The translations under genes were made by a program, and so were the position numbers. 64,000 nucleotides of DNA from Methylobacter psychrophilus (lineage in GTDB: Bacteria; Pseudomonadota; Gammaproteobacteria; Methylococcales; Methylomonadaceae): the NCBI RefSeq assembly GCF_025583945.1, contig NZ_JAOEGU010000014.1, forward strand, positions 1-64,000, written 5' to 3'. This document shows positions 44,469-53,141 of the stretch, one piece after another. Each line of letters opens with the position of its first letter. The first letter of the stretch is position 1. The notes under the pieces were generated by a model, which had not been told where the DNA came from, made no database searches, and saw only the letters and a program-made list of their open reading frames with translations.

Positions 44469-46757
44469 ATGAAAAACCACCCCCTATTTCCGCCATTTAA
44501 CATGTCCGGTAAACCACACACACGTCACTTGCAGAAAGCAGGTCTGGCCCTGTTTGCCTGTGCATTTATGCTCGGTTATGCCGACACGACAATAGCCGAG
44601 ACGACAACCGAAGCAACTACCGAGACGGAAGACAGCAAAGCTCAAGCAACGGTAAAAACCAAACCCAAAACAGCAAAAAAAACGCCGACCACTACGACAA
44701 AAACTCCGTCAAAAACTGCCAAAAATGAAACCCTGGAGCTTGATGAGATGTTCGTTACGGAAGATGCGCGCACAAAAGATCTAATCGGCATCGCAGGTTC
44801 AGCATCGCAAGGGGAAGTTAACCAGGCGCAATTTGAATATCGGCCACTGTCACGTAGTGGTGAAGTACTGGAAGTTATACCCGGCGTATTAGCCACTCAG
44901 CATAGCGGCTCCGGCAAGGCCAACCAGTATTTTCTGCGCGGCTTTAATCTCGACCATGGCACCGACTTTACCACTTATGTTGACGGCATTCCCATGAACA
45001 TGTCCACTCATGCTCACGGACAGGGTTATATGGACATCAATAGTGTCATTCCCGAACTGGTCAAAAATATTGAATATGGCAAGGGGCCTTATTATGCAGA
45101 AGTCGGTGATTTTTCCTCGGCGGGATATTCAAAAATGTTCTCAATGGACAAATTGCCTGAGGGCATCATGAAATTTACTGCGGGTGAATATGATTATTAC
45201 CGCACCCTGATTGCCAATTCCAATAAGGTCGGTAGCGGTAATTTACTTTATGCAGGCGAATTTAACTTTTACAACGGCGTGTGGAAGCAACCTGAAGATT
45301 CCAAGAAGTTTAACGGCATGATGCGCTATACGCTGGATAAAGGTACTTGGGGCACCTCGGTTAATGCCAAAGCCTACACCAACAGCTGGACGGCGACCAA
45401 CCAGATTCCGCAGGCATCAATTGATAACGGTTCGCTCAGCCAGTACGGCACCATGGATCCAAGCGACGGCGGCGACACCGACCGCTTTAGCTTATCAAGT
45501 AATCTCTGGAACAAAGGCGATAACTGGCAAAATGACGCCAATATCTACGCGCTTTATACCGACCTGGATCTCTATTCCAATTTTACCGGTTATCTCGACA
45601 ATCCGACTCAAGGCGACCAGATTCACCAGTTTGAACATCGGGTACAGACTGGCGGTAACATCGAACATACGCGTTACAACAAGCTGTTTGGTTTTGATAT
45701 GGACAATACTTATGGCCTGCAATTTCGCCACGATGAAATTATGAACGTAGGGCTGGATCGCACCGTTAACAGACAATATCTCAGTACTGTCAGTCGTAAC
45801 GATGTCAGCCAAAGCACCGGCGGCGCTTACTTCAAAAATCAAACTTATTGGCATGCAAAAGTGCGTACTATTGCCGGCTTACGGGGTGATTTTATCAATA
45901 ACGATGTTACAGTACTCGACACCAGCACCCATGACCCGCTTGTCAATGCCGCCAATTCAGGCAATGCCAGTCAAGCAATGTTTAGCCCCAAGCTAAGCCT
46001 CATCCTCGGCCCTTGGTACAACACTGAATACTTTGCCAATGCCGGTTACGGTTATCACTCCAACGATGCACGCGGCACGACCATTCAACTTGATCCAACT
46101 AACGGTTCTGCGCTGGACAGTAACTCGGCCAGAATATCGCCGATGGCCAGTTCACGGGGTGCTGAAACCGGCATACGCACCAGTTTTATTAAGGGACTCA
46201 ACAGCACGTTGGCGTTTTGGTGGCTGGAAAGTAACCAGGAACTGGTCTTTGTCGGGGATGCCGGCACCACGGAAGTCAACGGGAAATCCCATCGTTACGG
46301 CGTAGAACTGACCAACTACTACAAGCCGACCGATTGGTTGACGCTGGATGCCGACTTTGCCTTTACTTCTGCACACTTTGCAACCACCCCTGAAGATGCG
46401 ACCAATAGTTATATACCTAACTCGGTAGGTAGGGTTATCACTGTGGGGGCAACAGCAGTAGCGCCTAACGGTTTGTTTGGTACGGTACGCTTACGCCATT
46501 TTGGTGAAGTACCGCTGGATGAGTCGGGTACGTACTGGGCAGGTAATACCAGTATTGTCAATTTAGGTGCAGGTTACCAACACAAAAAAAAGTATAAATT
46601 TGAAATCGATCTCTTCAATATTTTTGGTTCGAATGCCAACGATATTGCCTACGCCTATCAAAATGCCTATCCCGCCGGAGCCAACTCCCAGTATGGCATT
46701 ATGAAACATCCTGTTGAACCAAGAATGGTACGTGGAACCATTACCGTCAATTTTTAA
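44469..46757 (+). CDS. TonB-dependent outer-membrane receptor
   Basis: A 762-aa receptor of the outer membrane. A signal sequence is at about 20-43 (AGLALFACAFMLGYADTTIA), followed by a disordered T/K/A-rich linker (44-85). The TonB box region is near LELDEMFVTED. The plug has RSGEVLEVIPGVLATQHSGSG and QYFLRGFNLDHGTDFTTYVDG, then NMSTHAHGQGYMDINSVIPELV. The beta barrel runs to the C-terminal aromatic residue (VRGTITVNF). The HAHGQGY motif belongs to a receptor group often found with metal genes; substrate unknown. It is probably cotranscribed with the HupE-like permease, 3 nt upstream. Confidence 0.92.
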   Translation: MKNHPLFPPFNMSGKPHTRHLQKAGLALFACAFMLGYADTTIAETTTEATTETEDSKAQATVKTKPKTAKKTPTTTTKTPSKTAKNETLELDEMFVTEDARTKDLIGIAGSASQGEVNQAQFEYRPLSRSGEVLEVIPGVLATQHSGSGKANQYFLRGFNLDHGTDFTTYVDGIPMNMSTHAHGQGYMDINSVIPELVKNIEYGKGPYYAEVGDFSSAGYSKMFSMDKLPEGIMKFTAGEYDYYRTLIANSNKVGSGNLLYAGEFNFYNGVWKQPEDSKKFNGMMRYTLDKGTWGTSVNAKAYTNSWTATNQIPQASIDNGSLSQYGTMDPSDGGDTDRFSLSSNLWNKGDNWQNDANIYALYTDLDLYSNFTGYLDNPTQGDQIHQFEHRVQTGGNIEHTRYNKLFGFDMDNTYGLQFRHDEIMNVGLDRTVNRQYLSTVSRNDVSQSTGGAYFKNQTYWHAKVRTIAGLRGDFINNDVTVLDTSTHDPLVNAANSGNASQAMFSPKLSLILGPWYNTEYFANAGYGYHSNDARGTTIQLDPTNGSALDSNSARISPMASSRGAETGIRTSFIKGLNSTLAFWWLESNQELVFVGDAGTTEVNGKSHRYGVELTNYYKPTDWLTLDADFAFTSAHFATTPEDATNSYIPNSVGRVITVGATAVAPNGLFGTVRLRHFGEVPLDESGTYWAGNTSIVNLGAGYQHKKKYKFEIDLFNIFGSNANDIAYAYQNAYPAGANSQYGIMKHPVEPRMVRGTITVNF

Positions 46758-46765
46758 ATCGAAAG

Positions 46766-46794
46766 ATCGGGTTGCTACTTTTTGGCAACCCGAT
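46766..46794. terminator. Hairpin after the TonB receptor gene
   Basis: atcgggttgc (46766-46775) pairs with gcaacccgat (46785-46794), a perfect 10-bp stem with a 9-nt loop, 9 bp after the receptor stop. A T-run is missing on the plus strand (aaaactcac follows), so it is a terminator of weak type or a 3'-end stabiliser. Confidence 0.6.
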
Positions 46795-46852
46795 AAAACT
46801 CACATCAAATACAAATGTATCAGCTTTATGTTTAGCTTAAATATGCTGTAGT

Positions 46853-46912
46853 TTTTCAGTAAATTAAATTCCCACTACATATCGTTTTAAGCCTATTCAG
46901 ATAATAACCTTT
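46853..46912. repeat. Dispersed palindromic repeat, degenerate copy
   Basis: The left flank of the family is recognisable (tttttcagtaaattaaattccc...atatcgttttaagcctattcagataat), but the palindrome core has decayed (aacctttagctgaa). It abuts the 3' end of the convergent HupE-like gene. Together with 1138-1229 it shows that older, decayed members exist. Confidence 0.6.
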
Positions 46913-48023
46913 AGCTGAATACAGTTCGCTCCAGTAACCAATAAGCACCCGCCAAGCAGACAAAAATCGAGCAAACAGGCGTCAGTCTTGCTCCTATTCT
47001 CGGTTGCTTGTGTAGCCACCAAATAATGGGTAAAAAGATTACTGTAACAGTGATCTGCCCCAATTCCACACCGAGGTTAAAGGAGAATAGCGGCAGCATA
47101 ATACCGGTTTCGTAGGAGGAAATACCCATTTCCCGTAATACGGCAGCAAAACCAAAACCGTGTATTAAACCAAACAAGAAAGCCAGCCACTGGCGTCCTT
47201 TCGGATGATCACCACGAATAATATTTTCCACACCAACATAGATAATTGTCCCGGCAATTAATGGCTCGACGATACTACTGGGTATATCAATTATATTAAG
47301 TCCTGCCAAGCCTAATGTAATTGAATGGGCAATAGTGAAAAAAGTGATGATTTTAAGTGCGGGCCAAAAACTACGTGTGACAACAAGTAAAGAAAACAAA
47401 AATAGCAAATGATCATATCCTGTCAGAATGTGCTCTATGCCCAACAGTAAGAAATCTATAAAAGTAGCGGTTTTTTGGCTCTCCACCCTATCGCTGTCGT
47501 TTACCTCGTTACCCGCGCCAACTTCCGGCAACATCAACGCTATCGTACTATCGGCCTGAGATAGCATTTTTTCGCCTATACCGTGCCCGGCTTCATCTTT
47601 TATGGTGACAAACTGCTTATGATTAGCCGCTAGTTTATTTAAAAAATCCGCCTGAAAGTTAAGTTGCCGGTCAGGTTTTTGTGCGTACTGAAATTCAATA
47701 AATGCATTATTTTTCTGATCAAAGGTCACCACTCCTGCGCCAACTGGCTGAACAGTTTTCCCATCCAGAACGAGTTGAACACCTTGCATTACCCATTCGG
47801 CAATTTTTGGTTTCGCGCCGTCCTGCTCGGCAGCCGTCACGTCTGCATCCTGATCGTTATCCATGGGTACGAAAGCTTCAATATCCTGCAACGAGAAAGT
47901 TATTTTGGCATGGACTCCTGATGTTTTGATGATTAAATCGGCAGAACTAAGTCCCGGATCATGTGCGATGCTGTACTGGGCATAACCCAGTAATAAAATG
48001 ACGGCAATTATTTTACTTAACAT
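46911..48023 (-). CDS. HupE/UreJ-like membrane protein with periplasmic N-terminal domain
   Basis: A 370-aa protein. A signal peptide is cleaved so that the mature protein may start with His (IAHDPGLSSADLIIK). A beta-rich periplasmic domain (about 20-180) precedes seven hydrophobic helices with the HupE_UreJ_2 pattern: GIEHILTGYDHLLFLFSLLVV, FFTIAHSITLGLAGL and FLFGLIHGFGFAAVLREMG (several His/Asp in helices). Domain order and the His-rich helices suggest metal transport. The start is ATG at 48023 (MLSKII) with AAGGT before it. It lies 7 bp after the lipoprotein gene, so copC-lipoprotein-HupE is an operon. Confidence 0.8.
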   Translation of the reverse strand: MLSKIIAVILLLGYAQYSIAHDPGLSSADLIIKTSGVHAKITFSLQDIEAFVPMDNDQDADVTAAEQDGAKPKIAEWVMQGVQLVLDGKTVQPVGAGVVTFDQKNNAFIEFQYAQKPDRQLNFQADFLNKLAANHKQFVTIKDEAGHGIGEKMLSQADSTIALMLPEVGAGNEVNDSDRVESQKTATFIDFLLLGIEHILTGYDHLLFLFSLLVVTRSFWPALKIITFFTIAHSITLGLAGLNIIDIPSSIVEPLIAGTIIYVGVENIIRGDHPKGRQWLAFLFGLIHGFGFAAVLREMGISSYETGIMLPLFSFNLGVELGQITVTVIFLPIIWWLHKQPRIGARLTPVCSIFVCLAGAYWLLERTVFS

Positions 48024-48030
48024 CGGTACC

Positions 48031-48684
48031 TTAAATTGATTGTTGTTTTTTGCGATACCAAACCAGTCCGGCAATGATAAAAACTATCAGCGTTACTACC
48101 CCACCGGCAATCAACATGACTGTCTTTTTAGGTAAAGCATCTGGATCGCCACCGACATGAAAAGGAATCCTCATTTTATCTTCATCAGAAATCGCTTCAT
48201 CACCACCAATCAATAAATACATGGCGTAATAACCGTTTTTATCAATATCGGCTTGGGCTTCAACGACGCCTTTTGTATACATCTTGGGGGCGACCTCGGT
48301 AAGCGTCCGTACTTCTTTAAAATCTTCGGGCTTACTATCATCAGTACCGATGAGCTCAAGTTCAACTACACGAATACCGATAGGTGTTTTACGAATATCA
48401 CGATCGATTAAATCGGCAGCAAAAAAAGCTTTACCCGTATCAGGTAGTTCCTGACAATAAGGCTTTAATAAAGCAGCTCTGTCAGTACTATCTTGTTTGG
48501 CAGTAGACGTTTTAACATAAACACTAAGATGCACAGCGTAAAAATCATTGGTAATTAAACAGCCTACACTGTTAAGGTCAGGGATATCTGGCTGGGTACC
48601 CAACTTGTTTTGATCACATCCTGTCAGGAGACCAGCAAACAGTAATAAACTAAAAGTCCAGGTAACAACGCGTCTATTTTTCAT
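48031..48684 (-). CDS. Lipoprotein with C-terminal membrane anchor, unknown function
   Basis: A 217-aa protein with a lipobox (LLTGC, Cys at about 23) after a hydrophobic signal, a periplasmic domain (24-180) and a C-terminal membrane helix (about 190-212, MLIAGGVVTLIVFIIAGLVWY) followed by a basic tail. The domain contains VGCLITNDFYAVHLSVYV and DIDKNGYYAMYLLIGG, without motifs known to me. Two further Cys (VGCLIT and YCQELP) could form a disulfide. The ATG at 48684 comes 2 nt after the copC stop. It is the middle gene between copC and the HupE-like gene, which suggests a shared role. Confidence 0.7.
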   Translation of the reverse strand: MKNRRVVTWTFSLLLFAGLLTGCDQNKLGTQPDIPDLNSVGCLITNDFYAVHLSVYVKTSTAKQDSTDRAALLKPYCQELPDTGKAFFAADLIDRDIRKTPIGIRVVELELIGTDDSKPEDFKEVRTLTEVAPKMYTKGVVEAQADIDKNGYYAMYLLIGGDEAISDEDKMRIPFHVGGDPDALPKKTVMLIAGGVVTLIVFIIAGLVWYRKKQQSI

Positions 48685-48686
48685 AA

Positions 48687-49079
48687 TCAAGGGGCTTTAA
48701 TAATAAATTGGTATTTGCCTGTCACAATGTGCGTATCAATCGAAACCACGCGGTATCGCACTGTGTAAGTATCAGGAGGTAAGGTTGGTACCGTTGTATA
48801 AAGATGGGATTGGTCAAAGGTTTCTTGCTGGATATCTTTATTGTCAACTCGTTTGCCTTTGCTATCAATTACGGCAAGCGCCTTGTATTCCGTACCCACT
48901 TTATCGTTAAACCAAACATCGATTTGTTTGGGCGACTCTGACAAAATGGCGTTTGCCTCGGGTGCAGATCGTACCATAATTGCATGAGCAAATAATGGCA
49001 AAGGCATAGCCATCGTAGCAAGCAGGATAAGCCCTGAAAACAGGGAATGATTTTTTTTATAATATTGGCAGTGAGTCAT
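48687..49079 (-). CDS. CopC-domain periplasmic copper-binding protein
   Basis: A 130-aa secreted protein. The signal peptide ends LPLFA, so the mature protein would start with His (HAIMVRSAPEANAILS), the N-terminal residue that coordinates Cu(II) in CopC. The beta-barrel domain shows SPKQIDVWFNDKV and LPPDTYTVRYRVVSIDTHIVTG, where the late Asp and His match the Cu(II) site. The Cu(I) Met/His cluster region is reduced. CopC proteins carry copper in the periplasm. It is first in the copC-lipoprotein-HupE operon. Copper specificity is inferred from the N-terminal His and the D...H pair only. Confidence 0.85.
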   Translation of the reverse strand: MTHCQYYKKNHSLFSGLILLATMAMPLPLFAHAIMVRSAPEANAILSESPKQIDVWFNDKVGTEYKALAVIDSKGKRVDNKDIQQETFDQSHLYTTVPTLPPDTYTVRYRVVSIDTHIVTGKYQFIIKAP

Positions 49080-49219
49080 AATATCTACGGCTAAAGAAGT
49101 AATCTGTCGGTAGTAATCAGGCGGCTATTATATAACCCTTATGGCACAATACCCAGTTAAAAAGAAAGCCTCGATTTCATAACAATTGCTACTCGACCTT
49201 TTTTCGAACGAATGGATTA

Positions 49220-49250
49220 AACAATGTCAAAACTAATTTTTGACATTGTT
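49220..49250. terminator. Perfect 13-bp hairpin after the propeller lipoprotein gene
   Basis: aacaatgtcaaaa (49220-49232) and ttttgacattgtt (49238-49250) are exact inverted copies with a 5-nt loop. It starts 9 bp beyond the stop of the minus-strand lipoprotein gene (49259) and lies before copC. Probably the transcript end of the lipoprotein gene, so copC has its own promoter (49080-49219). Confidence 0.65.
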
Positions 49251-49258
49251 TATGCTTA

Positions 49259-50461
49259 TTATTCAAGTATTTTAACTACCCACTGGCCGGGCTGTTTACT
49301 TTGTTTCTCCGTCCACATTGCCAAAAAACCGTGCGAGGTCAGCGTGATACGCGGATGAGTTGCCATGATACCGGCTGATGACAAGCGTGTTGGAGTTGAC
49401 CATGAAATACCGCCATCTTGGGATTGAGCTGAAAAAATACTTGACCCATCCGGCCCTCTTTCATCCCATACCCCCACAACCCGCTGTTTATTGGCGGCAA
49501 TGTCACTATGGCTTGCCAAGCCACCGAGTGCTTGTGGAGCGCTCCACCTTTTACCATTGTTGCCAGAGCGAAGTGTATATAAACCCGCCCTGTCTTCAAC
49601 ACCGGTCCAAACGGTACTATATAAAGTATCCTCATCGACAACTGCCAGACCGCCACCAACATGAGGACAACCATCAAATTGCCATTTAAAATCACCGACC
49701 ATACCGGCATGTCGCCATGTTACGCCTTGATCGGATGATTGCATTAATGCCATGTCACGGGGTTTCATATCCCGATATAGCACGCTTAAAACACCTGCGG
49801 GGGAAACGGCCAAAGTGTTCCAACAACATGAACACGTTGAATCATCCAACTTCAGACTGGCTTGCCAATGCTCGCCGCCATCAAGCGAGCGTGCATAACG
49901 TAAACTTTGGTAACCGTTTTCTTCCGGGTCAGCCAACCAAACAACATGAAAAACACCCTTGGCATCAACGATCATATCAATATGCGATTGATCGCCGTTA
50001 TTATCAACGGCTGGATTGCTACCGGCATGCCATGTTATACCACTATCATGAGAATAATATGTCACCATCGGCCCCATGTTTGGCAACTCTCCTGTTGTTT
50101 GCCAAATTGCCACTAAATTAGTTCCTGCTCCCGCTATTTGAATATCATTACCACGTACCGCGATAAGATTTGCATCGTTAACGACATTAATGGCTGTTGT
50201 CCAATGCGCACCACCATCATCCGAGGATAAATAACGTACGGCAACACGACTATCTTTTTTTGTAAACTTACCCGCAACCAACGCGTGAATCTTGCCATTA
50301 TTCCCAGTCACATCAAAGCTCGTCACCTCACTTAAATCGAAGGTTGGTTTTGAATAGTCGGTTGAATGAATTAGAGAACCAGACTGCGCATTAAAACAAG
50401 CAGTTAAGAATACTGAAACAATGCCAATGCCTAGTGCTCGCAAACAAAAAAATAAGTACAT
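49259..50461 (-). CDS. Asp-box (sialidase-fold) beta-propeller lipoprotein with CxCC motif
   Basis: A 400-aa lipoprotein (lipobox FLTAC, Cys 22). It has six Asp boxes of the S-x-D-x-G-x-x-W type (SSDDGGAHW, SHDSGITW, SLDGGEHW, SSDQGVTW, SGNNGKRW, SQDGGISW), so it is a six-bladed propeller related to sialidases. Catalytic sialidase residues (Arg triad with FRIP) are not recognisable. An unusual Cys cluster CSCC (210-213) plus GCPHVGGG (Cys 265, His 267) suggests a metal or redox site. Its neighbours are the copC operon downstream and, divergently, the SUMF1-fold gene. Annotation as exo-alpha-sialidase would be misleading. Confidence 0.8.
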   Translation of the reverse strand: MYLFFCLRALGIGIVSVFLTACFNAQSGSLIHSTDYSKPTFDLSEVTSFDVTGNNGKIHALVAGKFTKKDSRVAVRYLSSDDGGAHWTTAINVVNDANLIAVRGNDIQIAGAGTNLVAIWQTTGELPNMGPMVTYYSHDSGITWHAGSNPAVDNNGDQSHIDMIVDAKGVFHVVWLADPEENGYQSLRYARSLDGGEHWQASLKLDDSTCSCCWNTLAVSPAGVLSVLYRDMKPRDMALMQSSDQGVTWRHAGMVGDFKWQFDGCPHVGGGLAVVDEDTLYSTVWTGVEDRAGLYTLRSGNNGKRWSAPQALGGLASHSDIAANKQRVVGVWDERGPDGSSIFSAQSQDGGISWSTPTRLSSAGIMATHPRITLTSHGFLAMWTEKQSKQPGQWVVKILE

Positions 50462-50668
50462 AATACATAAAATAGGGGGTTAGTGATTTCACCCTCACAG
50501 GCGAAAAAATAGATGATGATTTTCTTTAAAACTATATAATAAATCCTAAGGTGATTTCCTGCGAATAATATACCCGGCTTGCTGGTCTTTTTATTCATTT
50601 ACTGAGCTGTCAAAATAGTTACGTAGCCAACTACGCGTCTAATTCATCATTCAAATAATGGGTATGTC

Positions 50669-51448
50669 ATGAAATGTAACATAACAATAAAATTTGCTTT
50701 TACCATGACAGCAATATTTATGTCTTGGCAGTCTGTAGAAGCAGCCGAGTACAAATCCTTTGCCGGCATTCGATTTGTCAAAATAGAAGCGGGATGTTTT
50801 CTTATGGGCAAAGATACGGATCTCAAAGAAAGCAGTCCTGTTGAATCACCCCAACATCGGGTTTGCATTGAAAAACCGTTTTATCTTGGTGAAACAGAAA
50901 TTACCCAGAAACAATGGGAAACAGTGATGGGTAATAATCCCAGTAAATCCAAAGCCCTTTATAAGCCGGTAGAGAAAGTAAGCTGGAACGATACCCAAGA
51001 ATTTATTAAACGCTTAAATACACAAGAAGGCGGCAATACTTTGCGCTTACCTAGTGAAGCAGAATGGGAATACTCGGCACGCGCTGGCAGCACCAGCCTG
51101 TATTCCTTTGGTGACAAACCAAAAAACTTAATCGATTATTCCTGGTTTGGTGATGAAGGTTACGGTGGCGCCAGTCATGAAGTTGCCCAAAAAAAACCAA
51201 ATCCATGGGGCTTGTATGATATGCATGGTAACGTTTGGGAATGGGTACAAGACTGGTACGATCCCAACTATTACCACAACAGCCCTGAAAAAAGTCCTAT
51301 AGGTCCAGAATCAGGCCAATATCGTGTTTATAGGGGCGGTAGCTGGGTTGGCAAAGCGGTTAATTTACGGTCATCGATACGTTACAGCGGCTTACCCGTT
51401 AGCCGTACCAATGATGTTGGTTTTCGCCTTTTGAAAGAAATTCAGTAA
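50669..51448 (+). CDS. Secreted SUMF1/EgtB-fold protein lacking the catalytic cysteines of FGE
   Basis: A 259-aa protein with a signal peptide (residues 1-26, ending SVEAAEYKSFAG). The rest is a formylglycine-generating-enzyme-sulfatase (SUMF1) domain: FVKIEAGCFLMGKDT, LGETEITQKQWETVMG, LRLPSEAEWEYSARAGS, MHGNVWEWVQDWYDP and YRGGSWVGKAVNLRSSIRY. The Cys pair of true FGE in the GGSWxC...C region is absent; only Cys at about 43 and 66 exist. So it is a structural or binding member, not a formylglycine enzyme. It is divergent from the propeller lipoprotein gene across 207 bp. Confidence 0.88.
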   Translation: MKCNITIKFAFTMTAIFMSWQSVEAAEYKSFAGIRFVKIEAGCFLMGKDTDLKESSPVESPQHRVCIEKPFYLGETEITQKQWETVMGNNPSKSKALYKPVEKVSWNDTQEFIKRLNTQEGGNTLRLPSEAEWEYSARAGSTSLYSFGDKPKNLIDYSWFGDEGYGGASHEVAQKKPNPWGLYDMHGNVWEWVQDWYDPNYYHNSPEKSPIGPESGQYRVYRGGSWVGKAVNLRSSIRYSGLPVSRTNDVGFRLLKEIQ

Positions 51449-51664
51449 CTCTATGAGATAATAATTATAGTTGGCGCTACTACGATATTTTTACCTACTG
51501 TTCATCGAACCAACAATAGTTACCTATCCTTTTTTAGACTATTCCGAAGCAGAATTTGTGTTAAAATATAAATTAGCAATAGTCATTTGTTTTAATTGAA
51601 TGTCTTTTGTTATACATTTCTTAAATTTAATATCTTAAAAAATAAACCAGGGGATAAAAACAAT

Positions 51665-52057
51665 ATGTTATTGAAAAAAATTGCAGCGACTCTTATCATC
51701 ACAGCATCAATGCTGGCAGTGTCTCCAATCGCTTTTTCTGCTGAAGAAAAAGTAGATAAAAACGCACTCGTTGAAGATGCCGCCAATAAAACTGAAGCGT
51801 CAATGTTAGAAGCTAAAAGCCTGCTTGAAAAAGGCGGCGAGAGCGATCAAACTTTAAAAGCACTTAATGATGCACGTCAATCAGTAAAAGAATTCCGTTA
51901 TGAAGCAACTGAACGTGCACGTCAAAAATTGAATGGACATTTAAAAAGTGCACGTGAAGCTTTTATCAATAATGACAATGAAAAAGCATTAACAGAAATA
52001 AAAGCAGGCTTGGTTGTCTACTCAGAAATGAGAAAAGTATACGACGCATCTCACTAA
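51665..52057 (+). CDS. Small periplasmic helical protein A
   Basis: A 130-aa protein with a signal peptide (residues 1-26, MLLKKIAATLIITASMLA... ending AFSAEEK). The mature part is entirely helical and charged: a four-helix type with SLLEKGGESDQTLKALNDAR and LNGHLKSAREAFINNDNEK. It is a paralogue of the next gene in length and pattern: signal, helix, K-rich loop, then R/K...LKSAR(E/K). The ATG at 51665 has AGGGGAT upstream; an earlier ATG at 51596 is poorer. No function is known to me. Confidence 0.75.
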   Translation: MLLKKIAATLIITASMLAVSPIAFSAEEKVDKNALVEDAANKTEASMLEAKSLLEKGGESDQTLKALNDARQSVKEFRYEATERARQKLNGHLKSAREAFINNDNEKALTEIKAGLVVYSEMRKVYDASH

Positions 52058-52318
52058 TAATAAGTAATTTTATCGATTAAATTATCTAATTAATTTCGCA
52101 TACTGTATTTTTAGACTATTATATTTCCAGTAAGATTTTGTGGTTTATCTATCTTACAAAAATGCAGCCTAATTAAGTATGAATAAACTTAACGTTAGGT
52201 AGTTATTAAGCCTGTAATGTTTTTACAGGTATTGTCGATAATTCTATTTGTAGAAAAATTTATTTTAGCGAACTGCATTAACAACGTTAATCGACCAACA
52301 ACTTGAGAAATTAATACT

Positions 52319-52705
52319 ATGAAAAACTTAAAAAAAATAGCTCTGGCTTTATTTATTGCATCATCTATGGGAGCTGTTTCAAATACCGCTCTTGCTGAAA
52401 CAGATTCTGGCCGTATTACTTATGCTCCAGCTGATGCAATTGATATGGTTGCAGCAAAAACCGGTCTTGCTATTGATGCGATCACCAAAGGCGAAGACAA
52501 AGAGAAAGTCTCTGATCTTATTAAGGACGTACTTGCTGCAAGTAAAGAAATCAATGCTAGTGATAAAGTATTTGCCGCTCGCGACAAAGTCCACAGCAAA
52601 CTTAAAGCAGCTCGTAAACACATAAATGAAGGCGCTACACAAGAAGCTGAACAAGAATTAAGAGACGCTCAAAAAGGTTTCTTGGCATTGAAGGGATTAT
52701 TGTAA
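52319..52705 (+). CDS. Small periplasmic helical protein B
   Basis: A 128-aa protein, paralogue of the preceding one. A signal peptide (residues 1-26, ending NTALAETDSG) precedes a helical mature part with AIDMVAAKTGLAIDAITKGEDK, then VHSKLKAARKHINEGATQEAEQELRDAQKG. Both proteins have the pattern xKLxxARxxInxgxxxxAxxEl. The gene is followed about 150 bp later by an intrinsic terminator. The pair lies upstream of, and convergent with, pmoB. Confidence 0.78.
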   Translation: MKNLKKIALALFIASSMGAVSNTALAETDSGRITYAPADAIDMVAAKTGLAIDAITKGEDKEKVSDLIKDVLAASKEINASDKVFAARDKVHSKLKAARKHINEGATQEAEQELRDAQKGFLALKGLL

Positions 52706-52853
52706 ATTGGCGACTTACTTCCTGCAACTACATGCAGCGTTGTAAAATTTTCCAACTATAAAAGCACATTGATGATTTGATTTAATATATGGTATTAATC
52801 ATTTATTTTCGTCTTTTATAGCATAAATTTATTATCGTCAAGATAATGAATTA

Positions 52854-52888
52854 AAACCTCGTTACTAAAAAGTGACGAGGTTTTTTTT
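52854..52888 (+). terminator. Rho-independent terminator of the small periplasmic protein genes
   Basis: aaaacctcgt and acgaggtttt form a stem around tactaaaaagtg, followed by a run of T (tttttttt) on the plus strand. It terminates the transcript of the paralogue pair, about 150 bp after the second stop. Confidence 0.85.
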
Positions 52889-53141
52889 ATGCCTGCGATA
52901 AAATTCAGTTGCTCGTTCTTTACGGCCCGTAAATAAGCTATTGCCCCATAGAATGGCATAACCTGCTTAAGCGCAGAGATGCTGCAAATGAATCATTAGC
53001 TTAGTGGGCATAGACGATAGAAAATGACACGACACTGAGACCAGCTTAGGAATCGATAACACTACATTCAAGGCATCACCTGAACTGTATAGGGACACTC
53101 TTTATTATCTGACATAGAAACAGGATTTAGCAAACATAATA

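Noticed and set aside
49259-50461. Functional exo-alpha-sialidase
   Set aside because: Asp boxes alone define the propeller fold; the catalytic residues and the FRIP motif were not seen.
50669-51448. Formylglycine-generating enzyme
   Set aside because: The two catalytic cysteines in the GGSW region are absent and no sulfatase is encoded nearby.
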